The notes beneath the pieces were generated by a model. The model was not told the DNA's origin. It saw only the letters and a program-made list of their open reading frames with translations, and ran no database searches. Below are positions 1-10,764 of a DNA stretch of 64,000 nucleotides, piece after piece (the stretch's first letter is position 1; each line of letters begins with the position of its first letter). The stretch is taken from NCBI GenBank assembly GCA_946811695.1, contig OX328126.1, positions 1,406,009 to 1,470,008 on the forward strand. Reading direction: 5' to 3'. The DNA comes from Gonocerus acuteangulatus (Eukaryota; Arthropoda; Insecta; Hemiptera; Coreidae). Position numbers and translations under genes: made by a program.

Positions 1-504
1 CCCATAATTTTAAGTATCAAAATCAAAGACAAAAAGAACAGTTCGAATAAGCGAAATCAATTACTTTAAAGTTTTAAGCACTTATTTCTCCGATTGACAT
101 CGCCTAATCAAAACTTTCATTAGAACCTTTTTTGTAGAGCATTGAGTAAGCTTTCCAATGGTATTCTTCCGTTTCCCAAGGTTCTTAACCTTTTTCGAGA
201 TATTAAGGAAAGTATACAAAGTTACCAAAACTTTTTTATGTCTGTTAATAAAATATTTTATTCTAACCCTTCCTTAACTCCAAACGCAACCAAAATTTCA
301 ACATATTAGTTTTAATGAAAATAGAAGATGCAGTAAATGTTTCAACTGAATCCCATGATTCTAAGTACCCAAACCAAAAACGGCATTCAAAAATTATGTT
401 TTCAGTTTTCTCGAAAACGGTTAAAGCTATCGCCATGAAAATGGTTTCATTCGTTTTCCTAGCCCAAGAAGCCTATAAAACGAGTACTTACAAGCTTATG
501 AACT
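1..504. other. AT-rich unique DNA, no gene seen
   Basis: The sequence is AT-rich and non-repetitive. One short open frame (315-515, 66 codons) has no recognisable domain and no neighbouring exon signals that I can support, so I do not call it a gene. Confidence 0.6.
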
Positions 505-673
505 CAAAAACGTAAGCGTTACGTTTTTTTTGCGCGAATTTCGCCCCAAACGCCATCTTCCAGTGGGCGGATTTTGCTGGTTAACGAACTTGACCTTTCA
601 AATTGGACGACAGATTTTTGTACCAAATTTCATCAAAATCGGACCATCAGGGAAGCCAGAAATGAGCGAACAG

Positions 674-704
<31 letters not shown>

Positions 705-840
705 CAAATTTGAACCACCGTTATTTTCGGTCTCTAGGGGTTCTGAAACGCGAAATTTTCTTGTCGGCACTTCCGGATTGTTTCATTGTATCAACCTTAT
801 AAGCGGGGTTCCTCCCTATGGGGGAGGGAGGAACCGCGCT
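505..840 (+). mobile_element. RTE/SINE-like dispersed repeat, copy 1
   Basis: The left half has the layout typical of arthropod RTE-type LINE or derived SINE 3' ends: a stretch around 'ccagtgggcggat', then 'tttcatcaaaatcgg', then 'gagcgaacagacaaatat' running into (TA)n at about 678-704. The right half (from about 706) includes 'gaaccaccgttattttcg' and ends in a GC-rich hairpin. Both halves recur at 26178-26540. The right half recurs at 4730-4870 and, inverted, near 46810-46860. Recurrence at four places marks it as a dispersed family. The RTE/SINE assignment rests on tail style, not on any coding sequence, so the superfamily is uncertain. Confidence 0.6.
803..840 (+). other. GC-rich terminal hairpin of the dispersed repeat
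   Basis: Arms around 'gcggggttcctccct' and 'agggaggaaccgcgc' pair almost completely across a short loop. The homologous position in the copy at 4826-4862 has different bases but is still self-complementary (cgggtttcct / aggaaacccg). This suggests the structure has been conserved. No coding or promoter role is claimed. Confidence 0.6.
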
Positions 841-1110
841 AAAATGTTTAACGCACTTTGCAATCAATTCGTAATAAATACAAATATTAAGAAATCAGCA
901 GCTACATCTTTGTCTTTGTTAAACAATAGACTTGAAATCAAAAACACTCAACTAACCTGGAGGTTTATGGTTTTGAATGTTTCAGTACCGGTCATATCAC
1001 ACGATGAAGGATGACAATTACCCTTAGGTTTGGATTCTTGAGGGGAGGGGGGCGGATGATTTGTAAATACAATGGGCTATTCTTAGATCTAGCTTCCAAG
1101 CTTTAAGATA
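841..1110. other. Unique spacer, nothing recognised
   Basis: AT-rich non-repetitive DNA with a short G-rich patch near 1040-1053. No open frame carries a recognisable motif. Confidence 0.5.
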
Positions 1111-1167
1111 AGTATGCTTTGTTATTTTGTTGTCTACCTGGTAGACTACAAAATAACAAAGCATACT
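1111..1167. repeat. 57-bp near-perfect palindrome
   Basis: Two 28-base arms (1111-1138 and 1140-1167) are reverse complements with one mismatch around a single central base (core acctggt). Such a structure can extrude as a cruciform or a long hairpin. It could be a tiny foldback element or the joined ends of a MITE. I see no clear target-site duplication. Confidence 0.85.
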
Positions 1168-1903
1168 CAAATTCTGAGGGAGATTGTACTATTTCTCTGA
1201 TAAGATTTAGCATCGAATCTTCACCCAATTCCTAACAGATTCTTCTATGGCGAATGTTAATTTTTTCGTACTGCGTGATTTTATAATAACTTTAACTTTA
1301 TTTAACTTTCCCCGGACAAAGCTATCATCGAATCGTTTAATAGAGCGACCGAAAGCGACAGACAAGTAGATGGTAAAATTCCTTGAAACAAGTATTCCAA
1401 CATGAACATACTGTCTAGCCAATCATTATTTTCAATAATAAATCTGTCCGGATATCTTCCAGCCTCGTCCCATTTATTTTTCATTTTCCTAATTCTTTAT
1501 TTTAAATGAGTCTTTAATGTAGCAGAAATCGTTGGGATAATATTTACTATCTCAAACGTTTCCAAATATGGCGATAATATTGAATCTACATCCTTACAAT
1601 TTCACCAAATACTAAATACCTTCCTACGCGGAAATGGAATTTATTTTCCACAAAACACATAAGCAGACGAAAGCAGCGGAATGTTTCAATTTTATCTCAT
1701 ATACCTTCTAAGTAACCTGTACCATAATTTCACAGGTTGGGGTACTTTTTATTAAAAGTCCTTTAAAGTTTTAAAAATGCCTTATTTTAAAGCATGTTAA
1801 AAAAAATTACAATAATGGGTCAAAATATAAACTAATTATTTGGAGAATCACTTGCTTGAATAACAGTAGTATTTATTCACTAATAAAAATCTAAAAATGA
1901 AGA
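1168..1903. other. AT-rich spacer, no gene seen
   Basis: Unique sequence. The minus-strand frames of 60-71 codons at 1207-1484 show no domain. A small inverted repeat (aacctgt / acaggtt) lies near 1714-1738. Nothing else is supported. Confidence 0.5.
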
Positions 1904-2760
1904 AAATATCAGTACGATGAAGTACGAAGCTCAATTGAAAGATTGAATAGTTTAATCCAAAAATATCAGTACGATGAAGTACGAAGCTCAATTGAAAGAT
2001 TGAATAGTTTAATCCAAAAATATCAGTACGATGAAGTACGAAGCTCAATTGAAAGATTGAATAGTTTAAACCAAAAGTATCAGTACGATGATATACGGAG
2101 CTCAATTGAAAGATTGAATAGTTTAATCCAAAAATATCAGTACGATGAAGTACGAAGCTCAATTGAAAGATTGAATAGTTTAATCCAAAAATATCAGTAC
2201 GATGAAATACGAAGCTCAATTGAAAGATTGAATAGTTTAATCCAAAAATATCAGTACGATGAAGTACGAAGCTCAATTGAAAGATTGAATAGTTTAATCC
2301 AAAAATATCAGTACGATGAAGTACGAAGCTCAATTGAAAGATTGAATAGTTTAAACCAAAAGTATCAGTACGATGATATACGGAGCTCAATTGAAAGATT
2401 GAATAGTTTAATCCAAAAATATCAGTACGATGAAGTACGAAGCTCAATTGAAAGATTGAATAGTTTAATCCAAAACTATCAGTACGATGAAGTACGAAGC
2501 TCAATTGAAAGATTGAATAGTTTAATCCAAAAATATCAGTACGATGAAGTACGAAGCTCAATTGAAAGATTGAATAGTTTAATCCAAAAATATCAGTACG
2601 ATGAAGTACGAAGCTCAATTAAAAGATTGAATAGTTTAATCCAAAAATATCAGTACGATGAAGTACGAAGCTCAATTAAAAGATTGAATAGTTTAAACCA
2701 AAAATATCAGTACGATGAAGAACGAAGCTCAATTGAAAGATTGAATAGTTTAAACCAAAA
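1904..2760. repeat. Array A: about 15 copies of a 57-bp unit
   Basis: The unit is 57 bp (19 codons) and keeps strict register for 15 copies. A few point variants recur as a subtype (for example aaccaaaagtatcag with gatatacgg, at about 2070 and 2355), which suggests block duplication. Frames on both strands stay open because the unit lacks stops. In the plus frame each unit would encode a charged, helix-prone 19-mer (core EVRSSIERLNSL). There is no splice, promoter or flanking coding evidence, so this is annotated as a minisatellite. Confidence 0.93.
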
Positions 2761-3051
2761 GTAACCCGTCGAATCAAATACTATTTACAGCGTTGTGTTT
2801 ACTTTGGAATTCGCCTGCTAAAATCAAAACAACCTTGAATACGGTTCCAACAACTACTTCCCTATACACTAAATAGAAGAGTTTCATCAATTTCCAACTT
2901 GAATTTTTTCCGCCTAGATTGGTCATTCATCCCACTGTGCGGCGGCAGGAATTTTCTCATACCACGGCTCGTTGGGAAAATTCCTCGCTGCACCCTGTCG
3001 GCACTAATGGCCTAGTTGTCGAAGCGCCGTAAGTCTGAAACCGCAAGCTTG
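2761..3051. other. Spacer between arrays A and B; possible Transib-like end
   Basis: Unique sequence with no gene. At 2933-2939 the heptamer CACTGTG is followed by CGGCG. This is the same end-plus-GC-target pattern as the complete element at 6535-7142, but no matching left end was found. A short inverted repeat (ggaattttc / gaaaattcc) lies near 2950-2986. Confidence 0.4.
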
Positions 3052-4475
3052 AAGAGAGCCTCGTACAGATCGACCAAGAGAGCCTCGTATAGATCGACCA
3101 AGAGAGCTTCGTACAGATCGACCAAGAGAGCCTCGTACAGATCGACCAAGAGAGCCTCGTACAGATCGACCAAGAGAGCCTCGTACAGATCGACCAAGAG
3201 AGCTTCGTACAGATCGACCAAGAGAGCCTCGTACAGATCGACCAAGAGAGCCTCGTACAGATCGACCAAGAGAGCTTCGTACAGATCGACCAAGAGAGCC
3301 TCGTACAGATCGACCAAGAGAGCTTCGTACAGATCGACCAAGAGAGCTTCGTACAGATCGACCAAGAGAGCCTCGTACAGATCGACCAAGAGAGCTTCGT
3401 ACAGATCGACCAAGAGAGCCTCGTATAGATCGACCAAGAGAGCTTCGTACAGATCGACCAAGAGAGCCTCGTATAGATCGACCAAGAGAGCTTCGTACAG
3501 ATCGACCAAGAGAGCCTCGTACAGATCGACCAAGAGAGCTTCGTACAGATCGACCAAGAGAGCCTCGTATAGATCGACCAAGAGAGCTTCGTACAGATCG
3601 ACCAAGAGAGCCTCGTATAGATCGACCAAGAGAGCTTCGTACAGATCGACCAAGAGAGCTTCGTACAGATCGACCAAGAGAGCTTCGTACAGATCGACCA
3701 AGAGAGCCTCGTACAGATCGAACAAGAGACCTTCGTACAGATCGACCAAGAGAGCCTCGTACAGATCGACCAAGAGAGCTTCGTACAGATCGACCAAGAG
3801 AGCCTCGTACAGATCGACCAAGAGAGCCTCGTACAGATCGACCAAGAGAGCTTCGTACAGATCGACCAAGAGAGCCTCGTATAGATCGACCAAGAGAGCT
3901 TCGTACAGATTGACCAAGAGAGCTTCGTACAGATCGACCAAGAGAGCTTCGTACAGATCGACCAAGAGAGCCTCGTATAGATCGAACAAGAGACCTTCGT
4001 ACAGTTCGACCAAGAGACCTACGTACAGATCGACCAAGAGAGCTTCGTACAGATCGACCAAGAGAGCCTCGTACAGCTCGACCAAGAGAGCTTCGTACAG
4101 ATCGACCAAGAGAGCCTCGTACAGATCGACCAAGAGAGCTTCGTACAGATCGACCAAGAGAGCTTCGTACAGATCGACCAAGAGTGCCTCGTACAGATCG
4201 AACGAGAGACCTTCGTACAGATCGACCAAGAGAGCCTCGTACAGATCGACCAAGAGAGCTTCGTACAGATCGACCAAGAGAGCCTCGTACAGATCGACCA
4301 AGAGAGCCTCGTACAGATCGACCAAGAGAGCTTCGACAGATCGACCAAGAGAGCCTCGTACAGATCGACCAAGAGACCTTCGTACAGATCGACCAAGAGA
4401 GCCTCGTACAGATCGACCAAGAGACCTTCGTACAGATCGACCAAGAGAGCCTCGTACAGATCGACCAAGAGAGCT
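3052..4475. repeat. Array B: about 59 copies of a 24-bp unit
   Basis: The 24-bp unit (key part gagagcctcgtacagatcg) is repeated with C/T and A/C variants that recur in blocks. It is 8 codons long and stop-free in several frames on both strands, which produces frames of about 500 codons that are not genes. A 2-bp loss near 4334 breaks the phase, and the last units are shifted relative to the rest. The right edge runs into a mariner-like fragment within about 30-50 bp. Confidence 0.93.
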
Positions 4476-4505
4476 TGACGGCGCGCTCTGTTGGTCGACA
4501 GTAGG

Positions 4506-4870
<365 letters not shown>

Positions 4871-6142
4871 TCCAGTTTTCTTCGCCCCCCCCCCCCTACT
4901 GTAGAACCGAGACTAGCCATCTTGTGATATAATTTGCGTGACTACTCCTTCTGAAGTCGAATATTAAACCAGACCTCGTCCATAGCTTGACTATTATCTC
5001 CAACTCCCTGGTCCGTCCGATAAAAGCCATGCATAATGCAAAGTCTGTCTCGTCTACTTTATTTCCATAGCCGAATCGTGTCTTAACCAGGATAATATCG
5101 GACCAGTCTTACTCCCTTTATTAGATTCCAGAAACACTTTCATATTCACTTCTTTTTCGGAGATTTCTTTCTTCTTCCTATCTACCTTTCTTCTTTTAGT
5201 ACTATTCGACCCGAAGATGGTAAATTTCTTGATGATCTATTTTTCTTCGCGGAAACGAACGAAAAGCACTCCCTTATAAAGTCCGAGAATTCATTCTTTA
5301 TGCTGCTTAAGCACTAAAAACACTTTGAATAATGGCTAAACCCTCTTGCAATTTGAAGTATCGACTACGATTTATCATTCCATATAAAACATTTGTATCA
5401 GATTCATATTCCAACGTTTAAATAGGATTTACTTTGGAGCAAAACTATTTATTTATGCCCTCATTAAGGAGAAACCCCGCAACCCATATATGCGGTTAAA
5501 AGAACTTAGAATGGCCAAACTACGATAAAAACGGAATATGGCCGCATTGTTACCAACACCAAAAAATATTACACGAAGTTATTCAACAACGACAGAATGT
5601 ATTATTATCATGGACTAATGAAGGGATTCTCTTGGTATTATACAAGGCAGAACCAATCTATTTCACAGGCCATTTCCACCGGCAGATGGTCTTATGGAGT
5701 AGGATAGGAGATATTAAAGGACACTTTGTCTCTTGCTTGAATTAATTCCAGGGAGACGGGGCAACTCTAGAGAGGGAGGCACCAGGGAGGCTACAGGGGG
5801 GCCCTAGGGAGGCACTAGGGGGAGGGGATTTTCAATTTCCGGAACGTCGACTCCGTACTAATTCTAGACGTCGGGATCCAGTTGAGGAGCGAAGGAAACC
5901 GAAGCTAGAATTAGCAACTTAAATCAGTCCTTTGCTTTTCCTTACTCATCTCTCTAATTCTATTGTCTCTAGTTGCTACTATAGTAGCTGCAACAACTTC
6001 TATATCCAATCCTATCTATTCAATACTCACGAGAACTTAGGATAATTTCTATTGTAGATGTGTACAATAGCTTATTCATATATTAATTATTAAAATATTA
6101 TCATGGGCGACATCTACTATATATTTGTCCAATACCACTTAC
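4871..6142. other. Unique AT-rich DNA with a G-rich patch, no gene
   Basis: A C run lies at about 4886-4896. A G-rich stretch at about 5755-5825 holds repeats of 'gggaggcac' and several runs of three or more G, so it could form quadruplexes. No open frame with a recognisable domain was found. Downstream of the minus-strand Gag one would expect ORF2 (endonuclease/RT) here, but none is visible, so the LINE is truncated or replaced. Confidence 0.5.
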
Positions 6143-6309
6143 TCACTGACCTATCATCCCCCAGCCCAAAACACTCGACAGAAAAATTTGAAATTTTGCA
6201 TGGACACTCCCTTTGGGATGTAAACACTCGCTAAGAAAGGTTTTTTTGATATTTACAATTTTCCCGTCTGTACCTTGTTCAGACGGGAAGCGCTGCTTGA
6301 TCTTTGCCT

Positions 6310-6531
6310 TTAAGTCCGAAGAGTTCTGAGAGCTTTGTAGACATCGCATCCTTTGTAGTTAGCTGGATGGTTTTCTCCGCAGTTGGCGCAGGTTGCAGGT
6401 ACGTCTTTAGGTTTCGCACAATATTCAGACTTGTGCTGTTCTCCACATTTCACTCACTTAGGTGCGTGGTTGCAATAGCGTTTGGTGTGGTTATATTCCT
6501 GGCACTTGTGGCATTGAGTTAGTTCGCGTCG
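6310..6531 (-). pseudogene. Jockey-like LINE Gag, zinc-knuckle part (broken)
   Basis: Read from 6531 downward, this segment has three CCHC zinc knuckles, the nucleic-acid-binding end of Jockey-type ORF1 proteins. Knuckle 1 is C-X2-C-X4-H-X4-C (about 6513-6472). Knuckle 2 has the form C-X2-C-X3-H-X4-C, but its first cysteine codon is TGA (6456-6454). Knuckle 3 is C-X2-C-X3-H-X6-C (about 6390-6346). It ends at TAA near 6312-6310. It continues the Gag at 7148-7446 but is separated from it by the inserted element at 6535-7142. Allowing for one target duplication, its frame is not in register with the upstream part, so a small indel must also exist. Confidence 0.85.
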
Positions 6532-6534
6532 ACG

Positions 6535-7142
6535 CACAGTGGCCAAAAACCGCCCAAAAGCGCTCAAAACTCAATAACATTTGATATTGTTGATTTAGAA
6601 ACCTGAAATTACAATATTTCAACTAGGACCGACAACTGTCTTACCGAGTTGGTTCACCTCTAGCACCGAAGTAGGCAGACTTATGCAGCTTATTTCACTC
6701 TGGGGCCTTTCGATACATGTCCACGGAATATTTAAGCCCGAAATTAGAGAGACGCAAAAGCTATATGACAAAACGAAATTTGATACGTGTATTTTTTTTA
6801 CTTTTTCAGTATCCCCGTCCATGAAGGCGATTCGAAAAATACAAAAATATTTTTTTTTGCCCTTCGAACATCCAATTAAAACAAGAAAAACATGCGTCAA
6901 CCTTATCGGTCTGAAAAAGTAAAGTTGAAGGAACGATTTTGGTACATGAGGATTTGGGAAATCTTCTTCGTTTCTAGTACTTCAATGATTAGCCACCGTC
7001 CTGCAATCAACGGTGGGGGCCTAAAACTCAAGAAATGGCACTCTCATGAGGTATTTAACATATATTTAAGGCAAATGGGTTCCGACAAAATACGTCAAAA
7101 AATCACGTTTTGAGCGCTTTTTAACTGTTTTTGGCCACTGTG
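6535..7142. mobile_element. Transib-like non-autonomous DNA transposon (MITE), 608 bp
   Basis: Terminal inverted repeats of 36 bp (6535-6570 and 7107-7142) match at about 31 positions. The outer 16 bases are identical and begin CACAGTG; the inner 15 bases are identical; five variable bases lie between them. The element is flanked by a perfect 5-bp duplication CGACG (6530-6534 and 7143-7147). Established knowledge: Transib elements make 5-bp GC-rich duplications and have ends beginning with a heptamer like the RAG recombination signal CACAGTG. The interior holds only short frames with no transposase, so it is non-autonomous. It interrupts the Gag pseudogene and is therefore younger than that LINE copy. 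Confidence 0.85.
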
Positions 7143-7147
7143 CGACG

Positions 7148-7446
7148 GCGGGGCTCTTCTGAGGATATTTTCGAGTAGAGAAGATATTGTTCTTTAAATA
7201 TTTCCCTGTTTTTTTTTCTAAGTCCACGAAAAAAAGTGGCAGTTGTGTTTTCGTTGTCGGGTGGCAAACATTTATTATTCTTCTAACATTGTAGCCAAGA
7301 TCCTTTAGGGCATTTGCTATGTCTTCAAGGGGTGTGGAGTGTTGAATATTACGGATTACCACTCTGTAAGCTTTCTCCTCCGGTAACTGATAGGAGTGGA
7401 AGTCGGCTTCCATCTCGTTCAATTTTTTAATAATTGCCCTATAGGC
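7148..7446 (-). pseudogene. Jockey-like LINE Gag, PRE_C2HC domain part
   Basis: Starting at DAYRAI (7446), the frame continues through FHSYQLPEEKAYRVVI, LEDIANALKDLGYNVRRI and LPLFFVDLE. This is the order typical of the PRE_C2HC region that precedes the zinc knuckles in Jockey-clade ORF1 proteins. The frame is open without interruption from about 9366 through the repeat array to the Transib-like insertion. The domain itself looks intact. The protein is broken by the insertion after about position 7148 and by defects upstream. Confidence 0.9.
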
Positions 7447-9272
7447 ATCGCTATCGATAGCACTGATCGCTATGTCATTAAATCTAGGTCTGCAGGAGAT
7501 CGAATCGCTATCGATAGCACTGATCGCTATGTCATTAAATCTAGGTCTGCAGGAGATAGAATCGCTATCGATAGCACTGATCGCTATGTCATTAAATCTA
7601 GGTCTGCAGGAGATAGAATCGCTATCGATAGCACTGATCGCTATGTCATTAAATCTAGGTCTGCAGGAGATCGAATCGCTATCGATAGCACTGATCGCTA
7701 TGTCATTAAATCTAGGTCTGCAGGAGATCGAATCGCTATCGATAGCACTGATCGCTATGTCATTAAATCTAGGTCTGCAGGAGATAGAATCGCTATCGAT
7801 AGCACTGATCGCTATGTCATTAAATCTAGGTCTGCAGGAGATAGAATCGCAGTCGATAGCACTGATCGCTATGTCATTAAATCTAGGTCTGCTGGAGATC
7901 GAATCGCTATCGATAGCACTGATCGCTATGTCATTAAATCTAGGTCTGCAGGAGATAGAATCGCTATCGATAGCACTGATCGCTATGTCATTAAATCTAG
8001 GTCTGCAGGAGATCGAATCGCTATCGATAGCACTGATCGCTATGTCATTAAATCTAGGTCTGCAGGAGATCGAATCGCTATCGATAGCACTGATCGCTAT
8101 GTCATTAAATCTAGGTCTGCAGGAGATCGAATCGCTATCGATAGCACTGATCGCTATGTCATTAAATCTAGGTCTGCAGGAGATAGAATCGCTATCGATA
8201 GCACTGATCGCTATGTCATTAAATCTAGGTCTGCAGGAGATAGAATCGCAGTCGATAGCACTGATCGCTATGTCATTAAATCTAGGTCTGCTGGAGATAG
8301 AATCGCAGTCGATAGCACTGATCGCTATGTCATTAAATCTAGGTCTGCAGGAGATCGAATCGCTATCGATAGCACTGATCGCTATGTCATTAAATCTAGG
8401 TCTGCAGGAGATCGAATCGCTATCGATAGCACTGATCGCTATGTCATTAAATCTAGGTCTGCAGGAGATAGAATCGCTATCGATAGCACTGATCGCTATG
8501 TCATTAAATCTAGGTCTGCAGGAGATAGAATCGCAGTCGATAGCACTGATCGCTATGTCATTAAATCTAGGTCTGCTGGAGATCGAATCGCTATCGATAG
8601 CACTGATCGCTATGTCATTAAATCTAGGTCTGCAGGAGATAGAATCGCAGTCGATAGCACTGATCGCTATGTCATTAAATCTAGGTCTGCAGGAGATCGA
8701 ATCGCTATCGATAGCACTGATCGCTATGTCATTAAATCTAGGTCTGCAGGAGATAGAATCGCTATCGATAGCACTGATCGCTATGTCATTAAATCTAGGT
8801 CTGCAGGAGATAGAATCGCTATCGATAGCACTGATCGCTATGTCATTAAATCTAGGTCTGCTGGAGATCGAATCGCTATCGATAGCACTGATCGCTATGT
8901 CATTAAATCTAGGTCTGCAGGAGATCGAATCGCTATCGATAGCACTGATCGCTATGTCATTAAATCTAGGTCTGCAGGAGTTAGAATCGTTATCGATAGC
9001 ACTGATCGCTATGTCATTAAATCTAGGTCTGCAGGAGATCGAATCGCTATCGATAGCACTGATCGCTATGTCATTAAATCTAGGTCTGCAGGAGATCGAA
9101 TCGCTATTGATAGCACTGATCGCTATGTCATTAAATCTAGGTCTGCAGGAGATAGAATCGTTATCGATAGCACTGATCGCTATGTCATTAAATCTAGGTC
9201 TGCAGGAGATCGAATCGCTATCGATAGCACTGATCGCTATGTCATTAAATCTAGGTCTGCAGGAGATAGAAT
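7447..9272 (-). repeat. Array C: about 32 in-frame copies of a 57-bp unit inside gag
   Basis: Each unit is exactly 57 bp (19 codons), and the array keeps the Gag frame on the minus strand throughout (9339 and 7446 differ by a multiple of three). The unit carries residues such as CRPRFNDIAISAIDSD and joins DAYRAI on one side and PPNIYVR on the other. The seed is therefore the piece of gag normally lying between those motifs. Variants (gcagtcgat, tctgctgg, agatcg/agatag) recur in a pattern that suggests multi-unit duplications. The opposite strand is also open in two frames, but that is a shadow. It is unknown whether the expansion preceded or followed loss of Gag function. Confidence 0.92.
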
Positions 9273-9554
9273 TTTCTCTAGCACCTTGGCTGTGGCGGGT
9301 ATAGATGTTTTTGTTATTTCTAACGTAGATATTGGGCGGCTTTTGATTTATTATTAGTTTTTAAGGTGATAATTTTATTAATTTGGGAAGCATTTTGATC
9401 ATTTGGAATTTTTTGTTGCTCTTTGCTGCTTGGCTTTAGGCGAAAGGTTTGTATTAGTTTTCTTCCGAAGACGTAACCGTCTCCCCAGGGTAAAATTATC
9501 TCCATCATGGGTTGATGTAGACTCCAGAATAGTGAGTTGTTGTTCACTGTCCAT
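9273..9554 (-). pseudogene. Jockey-like LINE Gag, N-terminal part (broken)
   Basis: A start codon at 9554 sits in a strong context (ccaccATGG). It opens a basic frame (MDSEQQ ... GRRLRLRKK) that stops at TGA 9401-9399. The relevant frame resumes two bases out of phase, with an in-frame TAA near 9370, and then reads NQKPPNIYVRN at about 9350-9320. The 'PPxIyVr' motif is a usual landmark in Jockey Gag before the RNA-binding region. From there the frame runs unbroken into array C. At least one frameshift and two stops make this a pseudogene. Confidence 0.75.
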
Positions 9555-9609
9555 GGTGGTAGAAGTTTTAGAAAAACAAGAAGAAAAAATAAAAACTTTT
9601 GTAAAAAGT

Positions 9610-9690
9610 GTGGATTTGAACCACCGATTCCCAGCCGACTACGACGTAACTGAACCAACGGACAGGCTGCCATCTGACTGTCTATAGATA
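9610..9690 (-). other. tRNA-like sequence with B box next to the LINE 5' end
   Basis: On the minus strand a T-arm-like hairpin (ggtgg ttcaaat ccac) contains a B-box-like ggttcaaatcc. An A-box-like stretch (gttggttcagttacg) lies upstream. It sits about 60 bp before the Gag start codon. It could be the head of a tRNA-derived SINE or part of the LINE 5' region. The full cloverleaf is not convincing, so I do not call a tRNA gene. Confidence 0.4.
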
Positions 9691-10327
9691 GTGTTGGTGG
9701 GACAGAGTATCTCCCACTCTGCAGGGGTCCTACGCACCAGGAGCGGGACACTACAGGCAAGTCCCTCCACCAGATTGTAGGCTCTGGGTGAGCGATATTT
9801 CGCTGAAGTGTGCACTGAAACTTTCTCTAACTGTGTGCCAATTTTCGTGACCACTGTCCACCACTTTTCACTGATAAAACCGAGCGTTTGTAGGAACTTT
9901 GTGTCTCACTCAGAAGCTTTGACAAGACTCAATGGAAGCTGTGTTAGAGTTTGTCAACCGTTTTTGAAATATTGAACGTAATACCGGGAGTTTAAAAATG
10001 AATATCGGGGTTTTATAATATTGATTACATTAAACATACAGTTATAAATGAACAAATCAAACAATGTTGTTTGTTTACACCAGTCCACATGTGAGCTAAC
10101 TCTTTGCACCACAATCCGCCAGAATGTGCTATTACTGAAGTTGGAGTACAGGAAGGCTTATTTTGCACGGAATCTTTGTTGACAGGATCTGAGGACTCTA
10201 TATGATTGAAACAATAGTTTTATTCACCCTCAACCACCTCAACAATTGCTACCACAATCCTTAGCTACCTAAAATAATCTGGTTGATTTTCCGCACTTCT
10301 TTTACAGATGTTTCGGCTCAATACCTT
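9691..10327. other. Unique spacer, possibly LINE 5' region
   Basis: No gene is recognised. The part nearest 9690 may belong to the 5' end of the minus-strand LINE or to a SINE. The right edge (10310-10327) contains gtttcggctca, a degenerate copy of the 'CTGANGA...GAAAC' motif read on the minus strand (see 43339 and 46711). Confidence 0.4.
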
Positions 10328-10764
10328 ATCAACTAGAAGAAACATCAGGTATGTATTATCATACAAAGTTATCAACTAGAAGAAACATCAGGTATGTATT
10401 ATCATACAAAGTTATCAACTAGAAGAAACATCAGGTATGTATTATCATACAAAGTTATCAACTAGAAGAAACATCAGGTATGTATTATCATACAAAGTTA
10501 TCAACTAGAAGAAACATCAGGTATGTATTATCATACAAAGTTATCAACTAGAAGAAACATCAGGTATGTATTATCATACAAACTTATCAACTAGAAGAAA
10601 CATCAGGTATGTATTGTCATACAAAGTTATCAACTAGAAGAAACATCAGGTATGTATTATCATACAAACTTATCAACTAGATGAAACATCAGGTATGTAT
10701 TATCATACAAACTTATCAACTAGATGAAACATCAGGTATGTATTGTCATACAAACTTATCTAAC
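10328..10764. repeat. Array D: about 10 copies of a 43-bp unit
   Basis: The unit is 43 bp (atcaactagaagaaacatca plus ggtatgtattatcatacaaa). Each contains a short hairpin, gtatg-tattat-catac. The last units carry shared variants (agatgaaac, gtattgtc, aaactt), consistent with outward growth. The left flank contributes the first unit's gaaacatc / gatgtttc inverted pair. Confidence 0.93.

Noticed and set aside
6143..6349. Independent small gene on the minus strand
   Set aside because: It overlaps the end of the broken Gag in another frame and has no recognisable motif.
7396..9357. Plus-strand open frames of 610-653 codons
   Set aside because: Antisense shadows of the 57-bp repeat; the minus frame is the one that joins recognisable Gag motifs on both sides.
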